DNA of 64,000 nucleotides, from positions 124,001 through 188,000 of the forward strand of contig NZ_AXAE01000016.1 in NCBI RefSeq assembly GCF_000472705.1. Reading direction: 5' to 3'. The notes beneath the pieces were generated by a model. That model was not told the DNA's origin. It worked only from the letters and a program-made list of their open reading frames with translations, and did no database searches. The DNA comes from Mesorhizobium erdmanii USDA 3471. Its GTDB lineage: Bacteria > Pseudomonadota > Alphaproteobacteria > Rhizobiales > Rhizobiaceae. How positions within the stretch are numbered: the stretch's first letter is position 1; each line of letters starts with the position of its first letter. The position numbers were made by a program, and so were the translations under genes. Below, piece after piece: positions 20,263 to 29,138 of this stretch.

Positions 20263-21054
20263 TCAGCTAGCAAGGCCCGCCAGAAGCTGGCCGTAAGCGC
20301 TCTTGGCCACGACCGCCAATTGCTCGCGCGGCAAGGAGCCTACAACGGCGCAGCCGTAGCCCTTGTCCAGCCAGTAGACGGCCTGCGGGCCGTCCTGCGC
20401 CGAGGCATAGGTACCCTTGCTGCTCGCCGTCGATTCCGCGGTGACGAAGAGGGATATACGCTCGCCCTTGTCGTCCTCGTAGAGCAGCATCGCGGCCTTG
20501 CTTTCGCCGGCCGGCAGCAACCGGCCACCGACCAGTTGAAAGCCGTTCGCGGTCAAGTCCGGCGCCACCAGCTTCAGGCCGACCCGGTTGGACAGCCAGG
20601 TCTGCAAATGGTCTTTGTCGCTGGCCGGCACCTCCACCGCATGCCGCTGCTCGGCGGCGTAGATGACATGGGCCGCGATCGCCTGTTCGGCCAGTTGATC
20701 CTCTGCCGAATTCTCCTGCCCGATACCGTCGATACCGGCAAAGTAGCCGCCAAATCCGCCCGTGGCCAAAAGCACGGCCGCGGCGGCGGCGAGCCACCAG
20801 CGCGAGCGTGGCGCGGCAAACCTGGCAGGCGCTTCGCCGAGCACCACCTTGCGCAAGCTCGCCGGCACAGGCTCGTCCAGCACGCCGGCAAAGGCGGCTC
20901 GCAACGCCTCCCGGTCGGCGGTGAAGCGGGCGCTTCTGGCTTTCATCTCGGGATTGGCATCTAGCCAGGCACCGTAGGCGGCACGCTCATCGACCGGCAG
21001 TTCGCCGTCGAGCGCCATATGGATGTCACGTTCGGAAAAATCGCGGCGGATCAT
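20263..21054 (-). CDS. Membrane anti-sigma factor
   Basis: 263 aa. The N-terminus (FSERDIHMALDGELPVDERAA continues) matches the helical sigma-binding domain of RsiW-like or 'transmembrane transcriptional regulator' anti-sigma factors. One membrane helix follows at ~86-107 (WWLAAAAAVLLATGGFGGYF), then a ~155-residue periplasmic domain. No zinc HxxxCxxC motif is present, so this is not a ZAS-type factor. Its ATG overlaps the stop of the ECF sigma gene, the classic arrangement of a cognate pair. The inducing signal is not visible. Confidence 0.85.
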   Translation of the reverse strand: MIRRDFSERDIHMALDGELPVDERAAYGAWLDANPEMKARSARFTADREALRAAFAGVLDEPVPASLRKVVLGEAPARFAAPRSRWWLAAAAAVLLATGGFGGYFAGIDGIGQENSAEDQLAEQAIAAHVIYAAEQRHAVEVPASDKDHLQTWLSNRVGLKLVAPDLTANGFQLVGGRLLPAGESKAAMLLYEDDKGERISLFVTAESTASSKGTYASAQDGPQAVYWLDKGYGCAVVGSLPREQLAVVAKSAYGQLLAGLAS

Positions 21055-21569
21055 TTCTCGACGATCCTTATCGTGCGGCGGCGCGCCGTGTCGTCCAGCA
21101 GCCCCCGCAATTCCTCACGCCCGCGCGCAATGCGCGACATCAGCGTGCCGGCGGGTACGCCCAGAATGTTGGCGGCCTCGGCATAGGAAAAGCCCTCGAT
21201 TGCAACCATGACAAGGGCCGCGCGGCGATCGGTGCTGATCGCTTGCAAAGCGTCGATGATCTCGCGCGAGGCGATGCCGTCCAGTTGCTCGGCCGGCTGG
21301 GCAACCGCCTCGCCCGCCTCCAGCGGCAGCATGGCCGCTTCGCCGCGACGGTTCACCTTGCGCATCTGGTCGATGAACAAATGATGCATGATCGTAAACA
21401 GCCACCTCCTGGGGCTTTCTCCCGTCTGCCAGTTGTCGAGCCGCATGAGCGCGCGTTCGAGGCAATCCTGAACGAGGTCGTCGGCAGAATCGCGGTCGCG
21501 CAAAAGCGAGCGAGCGTAGCGGCGCAGGCGCGGTATTTCGCCAAGGATTGCTGCCTTCTTTTCGTCCAT
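21051..21569 (-). CDS. ECF-family RNA polymerase sigma factor
   Basis: 172 aa with sigma region 2 (RYARSLLRDRDSADDLVQDC, and SPRRWLFTIMHHLFIDQMRK for promoter melting) and region 4 (GFSYAEAANILGVPAGTLMS, helix-turn-helix). There is no extra C-terminal domain. It precedes and overlaps its anti-sigma gene by four bases. Upstream there is a GGAAT-N17-CGTT pair and a perfect 12-bp palindrome, compatible with autoregulation. The ECF subgroup and regulon cannot be set without profile searches. Confidence 0.92.
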   Translation of the reverse strand: MDEKKAAILGEIPRLRRYARSLLRDRDSADDLVQDCLERALMRLDNWQTGESPRRWLFTIMHHLFIDQMRKVNRRGEAAMLPLEAGEAVAQPAEQLDGIASREIIDALQAISTDRRAALVMVAIEGFSYAEAANILGVPAGTLMSRIARGREELRGLLDDTARRRTIRIVEK

Positions 21570-21607
21570 GACCGCTGGTTCTGAGGTCGCCCTTGTTGAT
21601 CACGATT

Positions 21608-21619
21608 GAACGCGCGTTC
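21608..21619. promoter_or_regulatory. Perfect 12-bp palindrome upstream of the sigma gene
   Basis: GAACGCGCGTTC, 38 bases upstream of the sigma factor ATG. Self-complementary and in the right place for an operator or a start-proximal hairpin. No regulator is assigned. Confidence 0.4.
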
Positions 21620-21682
21620 CCGGCGCGGCGCAAGCGGCCAGTGCGAAGCGGTCCGCCGCTCCGGTCACCCAAGCAATGAGAT

Positions 21683-21708
21683 AACGCTGGCGTGTCCCGG
21701 TTTATTCC
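21683..21708 (-). promoter_or_regulatory. Candidate ECF-type promoter
   Basis: On the minus strand GGAAT is followed after 17 bases by CGTT, close to the GGAAC-N16/17-CGTT pattern of alphaproteobacterial stress sigma factors. It is about 115 bases upstream of the sigma gene and could mediate autoregulation. Short motifs occur by chance, so confidence is limited. Confidence 0.35.
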
Positions 21709-21743
21709 CGACTGGACAGAAATCTTGTTGTTCTTGCTTGCCT

Positions 21744-24488
21744 TTATCCGTTTTCCTTCGCCGCCCGAGTCAAAAGCCGCTGGTAGAACAGCCCGATGCC
21801 GATCAGCACGCCGCCGAGGCCGATGAACGACAGCGCCCTGAGCACGCCCTCCAACTCCGACATGTCGAAGAGGAAGACCTTCAGCACGGCAATCGCGATC
21901 AGCACGGCGGAGGCAATGCGCAGCACCTGCGACTTCAGCCAGACGCCGGCGGTGAGCAACGCCACGCCGATCACCAGCCATAATGCAGAGTAGGTGTAGG
22001 TCTCCAACTGGCCAAGCCCGCTCCACAGGGCGATGAATTCGCCCTTGAACAGCCGCCTCACCGACAGCGTGGCATAGGCCAGGGCAAGCAATGCCGCCAC
22101 CACCGCCAACATCTGTGCATACCATTTCGGCCGCTTGTCGCGAACATACAGCGCCAGCCCGCCGGCAGCGATGGCCGGCAAGAGATAGGCAAGGAACAAC
22201 AGGTTGAACACTGGAATCCGGCCGGTCGATTCATCTGACAACAGCGGGTTCAGCACCACGAAATGCCGGATGACGATCAAAGCGACCGAAACCACGCCAG
22301 CGGCCATCGAACCATAGCGCAGCACCGAGCTTGGCGAGCGCATGTCGATGGCGACCAGGATGGCACCGGCACCGATGGCAATCAACGTGTAGATCGCCTG
22401 CTCGGCAAGCGTCATCGCACCTGTGTCGATGACACCGCCATGCATGGCGTGACGCACCAGCATGGCAACGGCAAGCAGCGCGAACAGCGCCGACGCCGCT
22501 TCCATGGCGAGGCGCGGCCGACCGTTTGTGGTGTGGGCAAGCTGCCAGGCGGCGAAGCCGAAGGCGAGCGCCGGCACGCCGTATCCCGGCAGCAGCCAGT
22601 TGAATATGGGGGTCTTGGAGAGGAATTCCGCACCGACGATGGTCGGATCGAAGGCAACGCGGCCAAGCACCGCAATCGCCGCGCCAACAGAAATCCAGCC
22701 AAGCACCGGATAGGAACGCCAGCGCGTGGCCAGCGCCGGCACGATGGCCGCTGCTCCGAGCAAGATGGTGGTCCAACCGGAATCGAAAGCCATGTGCAAC
22801 ATCAACAGGCCGGCGATCGCCGCGCCACCGAGGGCAATCGACACTGCCATGCCGCCCTTGAGTACCGGCTCTTCTGCGCGCGCGATCCATTCGCCGCCAG
22901 CGGCGAAAACCACGACCAGCAGCGCCGCGACGGCGGCGTAGACGAAGTCCCGGTCGAGATTGCCGTAGGTGAACCAGAGCGCGATCAGGATGACCAGCGG
23001 CACGATGACACCCCACGCTGCCCAGCTTGCCGCGCGAATCCGCGCCACGGCGGCGAAGCGGCGCGCGGCCCAGAAACCGGCGGCGGCGAAGACCAGGCCG
23101 AGGCCAATGCCGATGCGCAAGGTCAAGGCATTTCCGGCCGCCACCGGCAGACCGTCAAAGCCCAGATTGCCCTGCGAAAAATCGGAACCGATGGTGGTGG
23201 GCGGAATGATGCCGAGATAGATCATCACGGTCACCAGTCCGGCGGCGTGCAGCAGCGGCACCGTGCGCGGGCGATAGAGTGCGACGGCGACAAGCGCAAT
23301 GAGGACGAACGCCCCCGGCAAGGCATAGCCAGCGGCGACAAAGGTCGTGTCGACGGACAGGCCCAACGCCGAAAACGCAACGAAAGCTCCCGGCACGATC
23401 GACGGCCAGTCGAAGCGGTCTGTCGCGATGTCTGCTTCGCCGCCACGATTGGTCAGCCAGACAAAAGCCAGCACGGCGAGCGTAACCGCATCGATGAACA
23501 GGATGGCGGACAGGTTCGCCCCCGGCGCATCCATCATGTAGAGAATGGTCCAGATGCCGGTGCCGAAGAAAGCCGCCGCCATCAGCGCTTTCCAGTCGCG
23601 CATGCGGGCGATAACGCCGGTGGCGGCGAGGACGATGGCGACGTAGCCGAACAACGCCCAGGGGTTGGGCGCCTGCGAGGCGATCAGCGCCGGCGTCACG
23701 ATGGCGCCGACAAGACCGATGCCGGCCAGCGCCAGGCCATGGACCAGGGCGGCGGCGATCGTCGCCACGCCGATGACACCGAGCAGCGTGAAGGCGAGCG
23801 CCGGGCCGATGAAGCCGTAAATGCCATGGGCAGCATAAACGGTGCCGAACAGGATGAAGGCACCGGCCGCCGTCAGGATCGCCGGAATATAGGCGCCGGC
23901 AACACCTTGCACCGGCACCTTGAAGCCGGTGCGGCGGACGAATTCACCACCGGCGACCAGCACCAGCCCGAGCACCGCGGCCATAGTGAGCCGCACGCCG
24001 GGGCCGAAAATACCGGCCTCGATGGTGTAGCGGATCAGGAACAGGCCGCCCAGCGCCAGCGCGATGCCACCGACCCAGACCGCCCAGCGGGTGCCGAGCG
24101 CCGTCTCGATGTCCGGCTTGCCGGGCGCCTTGGGGGCTGCGATCGGCTCGACAGGTTCCGCGGCCTTCGGAGCCTCGCCAGCGCTCCACGGGCCGGACAC
24201 AGCCTCGTCAGCCGGAGCTTCCGCTTCTGTTGTCTGCGCCTGTGCGACCGGCTCGCTTACTACAGGCGAAGCCATAGCAGCCGCAGATACAGCTGGAACC
24301 ACATCGGCAGGCTTGCTGTCGGTCGCGGCCTCTTCTGCCGGCTTGGCCACCGACGGCACGGCGCCTGAAAGGACGAGACTGCGCAGCGCGCCGAGCTCGC
24401 GCTCGACAAGACCGATGCGGCTCTGCTGGCGCGAAATGATGACGAACAAGGCGATGATGGCGACAAGGCCGATCAGGCTTTCAAACAT
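21744..24488 (-). CDS. DUF2339 polytopic membrane protein
   Basis: 914 aa. After one N-terminal helix (MFESLIGLVAIIALFVII) and a short coiled region comes a ~90-residue Ala/Pro/Glu-rich linker (~45-140). Then GTRWAVWVGGIALALGGLFL opens a very long run of membrane helices, roughly two dozen, to the C-terminus. This is the DUF2339 layout. The function is unknown; some members are suspected of envelope roles. It is upstream in position but about 170 bp away from the sigma/anti-sigma genes on the same strand (its stop at 21744, their start at 21569), so they could share regulation. Confidence 0.85.
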   Translation of the reverse strand: MFESLIGLVAIIALFVIISRQQSRIGLVERELGALRSLVLSGAVPSVAKPAEEAATDSKPADVVPAVSAAAMASPVVSEPVAQAQTTEAEAPADEAVSGPWSAGEAPKAAEPVEPIAAPKAPGKPDIETALGTRWAVWVGGIALALGGLFLIRYTIEAGIFGPGVRLTMAAVLGLVLVAGGEFVRRTGFKVPVQGVAGAYIPAILTAAGAFILFGTVYAAHGIYGFIGPALAFTLLGVIGVATIAAALVHGLALAGIGLVGAIVTPALIASQAPNPWALFGYVAIVLAATGVIARMRDWKALMAAAFFGTGIWTILYMMDAPGANLSAILFIDAVTLAVLAFVWLTNRGGEADIATDRFDWPSIVPGAFVAFSALGLSVDTTFVAAGYALPGAFVLIALVAVALYRPRTVPLLHAAGLVTVMIYLGIIPPTTIGSDFSQGNLGFDGLPVAAGNALTLRIGIGLGLVFAAAGFWAARRFAAVARIRAASWAAWGVIVPLVILIALWFTYGNLDRDFVYAAVAALLVVVFAAGGEWIARAEEPVLKGGMAVSIALGGAAIAGLLMLHMAFDSGWTTILLGAAAIVPALATRWRSYPVLGWISVGAAIAVLGRVAFDPTIVGAEFLSKTPIFNWLLPGYGVPALAFGFAAWQLAHTTNGRPRLAMEAASALFALLAVAMLVRHAMHGGVIDTGAMTLAEQAIYTLIAIGAGAILVAIDMRSPSSVLRYGSMAAGVVSVALIVIRHFVVLNPLLSDESTGRIPVFNLLFLAYLLPAIAAGGLALYVRDKRPKWYAQMLAVVAALLALAYATLSVRRLFKGEFIALWSGLGQLETYTYSALWLVIGVALLTAGVWLKSQVLRIASAVLIAIAVLKVFLFDMSELEGVLRALSFIGLGGVLIGIGLFYQRLLTRAAKENG

Positions 24489-24681
24489 GGCGGTTCCCCC
24501 AAACCAGGCCAGTTTTCACTGACATTTCATCTCACTGACATTCAAATGCGGCGGCTAAACGGCCAGAAAAATGCACAATCGGAAGCTCAACGTGCCGCCA
24601 GATCGGCGGCTGGAAATATCGAACATGTCTCGGTGCCGAAGGCCAGCAGCGAGGCCCGCCCCTCCGGAGTTAGACTTGCGC

Positions 24682-25443
24682 TCATGCTGCATTTTCTCCG
24701 GCAATGGTTTTGCGCGCGGCATGGTGCTTGCGCAGCGCGGCAAGAAAGCCGGCGCGGGCATCGGGCTGTTCGATGGCACGCGGCTCGTAGACGTGGCGAC
24801 CAAAGAAGAAGCCGGTAAGCCGGAAGGCATCCTCCACCGCCGCTGGATCGGCGCGCAAGCCGGAGCCGCGCTGCAAAAAGGCCGGCAGCGCCAGCATCTT
24901 GTCACGCCACGGCGCGCCGGCTTCGCGCGACACCGCGCGACCCGACTTCGGCGAGACATAGGCAAGATCCTGCCTTGTGCCGGTGGCGGCGCATTGGCTG
25001 AGATCGAGGCCGAAGCCGAGTTCATCGAGAATCAGAAGCTCGAAACGCGCCACCAGTTCGCCGGCGGCATCGGCATCGTCGAGATGGACGATCATCACGG
25101 CAAGCGCTTCGTAGAGGCCGCCATGGGCGTCGCGCTCGGGCAAGAGGCGCAGATGCGCGGCCATGGTCTGCAGTCCGTAGACGGCGACGGCACTATCCAT
25201 CAGCCGCGCTGCATTCATCTCGATCGCCTCGGCCTGGAACGTCCCAAGATGTTCGTCAAGGCGGGCCCGCCACATGAGATCGACGCGATTGCCGGGCTGC
25301 AGAACAGGCTGTTGCTTGCGCGAGCGGCCACCGCGCACGAGACCGAGATGACGGCCATGCGCACGTGTCATCACCTCGAGAATGGCGCTGGTTTCGCCAT
25401 GCTTGCGGGTGCCGAGAATGATTCCCTCGTCGCGCCATTCCAT
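24682..25443 (-). CDS. recO: DNA repair protein RecO
   Basis: 253 aa. RecO anneals complementary strands and helps load RecA at gaps. The start at 25443 gives [20 protein letters not shown], the standard OB-fold N-terminus with [11 protein letters not shown] following. The frame is open 27 codons further, but that part overlaps the porin terminator. In related genomes recO usually follows era directly; here a porin and a kinase gene separate them. Zinc-finger cysteines of some RecO proteins are not evident; one Cys lies in LSQCAATG. Confidence 0.92.
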   Translation of the reverse strand: MEWRDEGIILGTRKHGETSAILEVMTRAHGRHLGLVRGGRSRKQQPVLQPGNRVDLMWRARLDEHLGTFQAEAIEMNAARLMDSAVAVYGLQTMAAHLRLLPERDAHGGLYEALAVMIVHLDDADAAGELVARFELLILDELGFGLDLSQCAATGTRQDLAYVSPKSGRAVSREAGAPWRDKMLALPAFLQRGSGLRADPAAVEDAFRLTGFFFGRHVYEPRAIEQPDARAGFLAALRKHHAARKTIAGENAA

Positions 25444-25522
25444 GCCGGAGTTTTTCACCGGTTGGGTGGCGAAATCAAGATGAGGTCCCTTGCTCTGGCA
25501 GGCAGCCACCCGGAGAGCGCGC

Positions 25523-25553
25523 AAAAAACGCCCGCAGCGATGTGCTGCGGGCG
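25523..25553 (-). terminator. Rho-independent terminator of porin 1
   Basis: Read on the minus strand, CGCCCGCAGC / GCTGCGGGCG (10-bp perfect stem, 5-base loop) is followed by six T. It starts 21 bases after the porin stop and separates porin 1 from recO. Confidence 0.92.
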
Positions 25554-25574
25554 TTCGAGGGGACCAGTCGATCG

Positions 25575-26729
25575 TTAGAACGAACGCTGGAAGCGGAGGA
25601 TGCCGCCGAGGCTGCTCTTCTTGGTAGCCTTGGTCCAGTTGTTGAAGTCGGCGTCGCCGAACTTGCCTGCATTGAGGTAGTCGACTTCAGCCGTGACGGT
25701 AAAGCCGGGCACAACGGTATAGGCAACGTTGGCGGCGATGCCGAGGTTCTTCCAGTCGTCATAGGAAACCTGGGCATTGAACGCGGTCTTGTCGTTGAAC
25801 TTATAGGTGCCGCCGCCCCAGATTGCCCAGTTGCCGCCCCACTGCTTGTAGAAGCCGCGACCCTTGGCATTGACGAAGTTGGTCGGATCGTTGAGGTTGT
25901 CGTCGGTGCCGTAGCCGCCCATGACGAACAGCGTGAACTGCTTGCTGACGTTTACGTCCAAGCGAACCTTGCCGGCGACTTCTTCATAGTTGCTGTCGTA
26001 CGCGACGACACCGGTGATCGCACCCCAATCGCCCTTGTACTTCAAGCCGCCGACGACATGCGGAACATAGCTGTCGATGGTGCCGGTGCCGGCGCCTTCT
26101 TCGAGCGAGACCAGTCCCGAGAAGCCGCTGCCCGCGTCGAAGTAGTACTGGACGACGTTGCTCTCCTGCCCGCCATACGGAACCAGCGTATCCTGGATGA
26201 CGCTACCGGCATAGCCGATGAACGTATCAAAAGCCGTATCGTCCTTGCCGACGCGCAGACCACCGAGCTGAATCCAGGCGAAACGCAGCGAGATAGGAGT
26301 CTTGTTTACAGCCTGCCAATCGGTAGCCCCCTTAGAGTAATCGCCGGGCTTGTTGCCGAAATTGATTCGTGTCTCGGTGTAGGTCTTCAACGTGCCGAGC
26401 TCGGTTTCCTGGCCGGTCCAGGTCTTCAGCGTGAAGCGGGTGTTCTTGTAGTAGGTCGAATGACTGCTGCCATCCCGAACGTCCGGGACATGGTTGACAC
26501 CATCGAGCGAGCCGGCGTCGCCGACGCCGATGTCATAGCGGACATAGCCGCCGATGCGCAGGCAGGTCTCGGTGCCCGGGATATAGAAGTAGCCGGCGCC
26601 GTAGACGTCGCAGATCTTTACGTATTCGGCCGGTTCCGGTTCGGCGACGACGACAGCGTCCGCGGCGCGAGCGCCGGAGACCGCGATCAGGGCCGCGGCT
26701 GAGCCGAGAAGGAGGCTCTTGATGTTCAT
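25575..26729 (-). CDS. Outer-membrane porin (Porin_2/Omp2b type), porin 1
   Basis: 384 aa. A signal peptide ([20 protein letters not shown], cut near RAADA) is followed by the family opening [20 protein letters not shown]. The end [10 protein letters not shown] has the C-terminal Phe of outer-membrane barrels. These trimeric porins pass small hydrophilic solutes. It is one of three paralogues here (also 44481-45545 and the broken copy at 46526-47702), nearly identical over the first ~70 residues and more varied in the surface loops. An in-frame ATG with a strong ribosome site lies 42 codons upstream, but the signal peptide fixes the start at 26729. Confidence 0.95.
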   Translation of the reverse strand: MNIKSLLLGSAAALIAVSGARAADAVVVAEPEPAEYVKICDVYGAGYFYIPGTETCLRIGGYVRYDIGVGDAGSLDGVNHVPDVRDGSSHSTYYKNTRFTLKTWTGQETELGTLKTYTETRINFGNKPGDYSKGATDWQAVNKTPISLRFAWIQLGGLRVGKDDTAFDTFIGYAGSVIQDTLVPYGGQESNVVQYYFDAGSGFSGLVSLEEGAGTGTIDSYVPHVVGGLKYKGDWGAITGVVAYDSNYEEVAGKVRLDVNVSKQFTLFVMGGYGTDDNLNDPTNFVNAKGRGFYKQWGGNWAIWGGGTYKFNDKTAFNAQVSYDDWKNLGIAANVAYTVVPGFTVTAEVDYLNAGKFGDADFNNWTKATKKSSLGGILRFQRSF

Positions 26730-27327
26730 TTTCTGACCTCTCCAGTCATAGTTTAAATGGCTTCGGATTTGTGGCTGGCGGATATGTTTTCCCGCCTCAC
26801 CCCCACAACGAAAAAGGCGCGCACCGCGTCCCCTTTTCGCGGCGAACATACCCATCAATCCTCCGCCTTCAATGACGGTTTTGGAAATAACGGCGATTCT
26901 GTGAACAGATTAATGCTGTGTTGCACAAATAACACTTGTCAAGAAATCGCTTGGCACAATTGGAACAACGTCACATATTCAATATATATTCCGATAGTTT
27001 CTCGGCTAAGTAAGCTTTCAGCATGAGATATTTCCACGAAATAGCCTGAAAATGGCATTTTTGGCTATTTATCGTGAAAAGTAACCGCAATTTTGCGTGC
27101 AGCCGATCTGAGTCGCCGCCCCTCCCTCCGCGATGTCGGGAGGAAGTCCAATGCCGCCTGCCAGGTCGGTCAGATCTCGCCAAAGCAGTCAAAAACACGC
27201 AGGAGCGGGCTGCGGAATTCTCGATTGTGACAGCAGCCTGCTCGCCGTGCACCGATGCAGAACCGCTTTCTCGAGCCCACGCGATGAGCGTTGGCGAGCG
27301 AGAGACAACGAGGGTCGCGGAATCACG
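26730..27327 (-). promoter_or_regulatory. Long AT-rich leader and promoter region of porin 1
   Basis: A 598-bp gene-free stretch. The 17-mer GTGTTATTTGTGCAACA (minus strand, 26919-26935) lies 189 bases before the porin ATG; a close match (GTGTCATTTGTGCAATA) lies 195 bases before the third porin, and the leaders remain similar further down around GCGGTGCGC...CTTTTTCG. CTTGACA at 26937-26943 (minus) could be a -35 element. The part from 26940 to 27110 is strongly AT-rich. No gene is supported beyond 26930. Confidence 0.55.
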
Positions 27328-28218
27328 TCACGCTGAGTCCCCGTGATCAGCCAGTATTTCGTCGATCACGCGCCGAGACTTTTCGACCTCTGCCTGATTG
27401 TGCGTATGTCCAGCGACGGTGATCAGCGCCTTCCACAGCGCCCAGCCGCGTCCGCGCGCCCAAGTCGTATCGTCGACGGCAACAGCCGAGCGGAAAACCT
27501 CCCTGTTCTCGCCCTCGAACAACGTCCAGGCGATCGCCAGGTCACATGAGGGATCGCCGACACCGGAGGTGCCGAAGTCGATTACGGCGCTCAGACGACC
27601 CTTTTTGACAAGGAGGTTGCCCCAGCTGACATCGCCATGGAACCAGACAGGCGACCCCTGCCAGGTGGCGGCAAGCGCGGCTTCCCAGACGGCACTCGCC
27701 GCGTCGGCATCGATGCGTCGGCCGAGTGCGGCGATCGCTTGCCTTGCCTCGCCGTCATAGACCGTCAGCGGTCCGCCTCGAAAGAAATTGTGCTGCCCGG
27801 GCGACGGGCCGCCAGTGGGGTCGATGCGTTTCAACGCAATCAGGAACGTGGCCAGGTCCGCCGCGAATTGCGACAGGTCGGCAATGCGCTCCCACTTCGC
27901 GGTCTCACCTTCGATCCAGCCATAGACGGACCAATGCCAGGAATAACCGTCAGCTGGAACTCCCATCGCCAGCGGCACGGGGATGGGCAGTGGCAGAAGC
28001 GGCGCCAGCCGGGGCAGCCAGCGATGTTCCTTTTCCACCTGCAGGCAATAGGTTGCGGCGCTCGGCAGCCGGACAGTCATCTCGTCGCCGAGATGAAAGG
28101 TCCTGTTGTCCCATCCGCCAAATTCGACCGGCCTGATCGCAAGATGCTTCCAGCGTGGAAATTGCGCGGCGACCAAGCGGCTGACCAAAGCCGCATCGAT
28201 GTTCAGCTTGCCGTCCAT
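27328..28218 (-). CDS. Aminoglycoside phosphotransferase-family kinase
   Basis: 296 aa. The kinase-like fold is clear: catalytic loop HGDVSWGNLLV (194-204, with Asp196 and Asn201) and metal-binding IDFGTSGVGDPSCDLA (213 onward, Asp214). Family members phosphorylate aminoglycosides, homoserine, choline and other small molecules; without close matches no resistance claim is warranted. The ATG at 28218 shares one base with the era stop (TGATG), so it is co-translated with era. Its place in the era operon is unusual. Confidence 0.85.
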   Translation of the reverse strand: MDGKLNIDAALVSRLVAAQFPRWKHLAIRPVEFGGWDNRTFHLGDEMTVRLPSAATYCLQVEKEHRWLPRLAPLLPLPIPVPLAMGVPADGYSWHWSVYGWIEGETAKWERIADLSQFAADLATFLIALKRIDPTGGPSPGQHNFFRGGPLTVYDGEARQAIAALGRRIDADAASAVWEAALAATWQGSPVWFHGDVSWGNLLVKKGRLSAVIDFGTSGVGDPSCDLAIAWTLFEGENREVFRSAVAVDDTTWARGRGWALWKALITVAGHTHNQAEVEKSRRVIDEILADHGDSA

Positions 28219-29138
28219 CAATGGGGGAATTCGAGACCCATCTCGCGATACCGCTCGGGATCGTCGCCCCAGTTTTCACGCACCTTGACGAACAGGAACA
28301 GATGCACCTTCTGTTCGAGGATGCCCGAAATCTCCATGCGCGCGGCCTGGCCGATGGCGCGGATCGTTTCGCCCTTGTGGCCGAGCACGATCTTCTTCTG
28401 GCTGTCGCGCTCGACATAGATGGTCTGGTCGATGCGCACCGAGCCGTCCGGCTTCTCCTCCCATTTCTCGGTCTCGATATGCGAGGAATAGGGTAATTCC
28501 TGATGCAGCCTGAGATAGAGTTTTTCGCGGGTGATCTCGGCCGCCAGCTGTCGCATCGGCAGGTCGGAAATCTGGTCTTCGGGATAGTACCAAGGGCCGG
28601 CCGGCAGCGCCTGCGCCAGGTAGTCGAGCAGGTCCTTGCAGCCGGAGCCGGTCAGCGCCGAGACCATGAAGGTGCGCTTGAACGGCACTTTCTCGTTGGC
28701 GGCCGCGGACAGGGCCAGAAGCGTCTCGTGCTTGACCCGGTCGACCTTGTTGAGGATCAGCGCCACCGGCTGGCGCACGTCCTTCAACCGTTCGAGAATG
28801 GCATCGGCATCACCCCTGATGCCGCGCTCGGCATCGATCAGCAGCAGGACAATATCAGCATCCTTGGCACCGCCCCAGGCGGTGGTCACCATCGCGGTGT
28901 CGAGGCGCCGCTTGGGCTTGAAGATGCCTGGCGTGTCGACAAAGACAATCTGCGCATTGTCATGCGTGGCGATACCGCGCACGATGGCACGGGTCGTCTG
29001 CACCTTGTGGGTGACGATCGACACCTTGGCGCCGACCAACTGGTTGACCAGCGTCGACTTGCCGGCATTGGGCGCGCCGATCAGCGCGACAAAACCGGAG
29101 TGCGTGGCAGGGGCTTCAGCAATTTCAATATCCGTCAT
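28218..29138 (-). CDS. era: GTPase Era
   Basis: 306 aa. Era is an essential GTPase that binds 16S rRNA and assists 30S assembly. G1 is GAPNAGKS (21-28), G3 VDTPG, G4 NKVD, followed by a C-terminal KH domain (DQTIYVERDSQKKIVLGHKG). The ATG at 29138 overlaps the rnc stop as ATGA; a second ATG at 29150 lies inside rnc. The stop overlaps the kinase gene start. Confidence 0.97.
   Translation of the reverse strand: MTDIEIAEAPATHSGFVALIGAPNAGKSTLVNQLVGAKVSIVTHKVQTTRAIVRGIATHDNAQIVFVDTPGIFKPKRRLDTAMVTTAWGGAKDADIVLLLIDAERGIRGDADAILERLKDVRQPVALILNKVDRVKHETLLALSAAANEKVPFKRTFMVSALTGSGCKDLLDYLAQALPAGPWYYPEDQISDLPMRQLAAEITREKLYLRLHQELPYSSHIETEKWEEKPDGSVRIDQTIYVERDSQKKIVLGHKGETIRAIGQAARMEISGILEQKVHLFLFVKVRENWGDDPERYREMGLEFPH

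Noticed and set aside
22263..24368. A 701-codon open frame on the plus strand opposite the DUF2339 gene
   Set aside because: Composition is dominated by Arg, Gly, Asp and Gln, as expected for the complement of a membrane protein gene. No domain is visible.
24586..24685. A 32-codon frame whose ATG overlaps the recO stop as ATGA
   Set aside because: The overlap is suggestive, but the peptide is very short, has no recognisable feature and no ribosome site of its own. Conservation data would be needed.
27328..28218. Antibiotic resistance gene
   Set aside because: The APH fold is clear, but the family is broad and nothing in the sequence or context indicates an aminoglycoside substrate.
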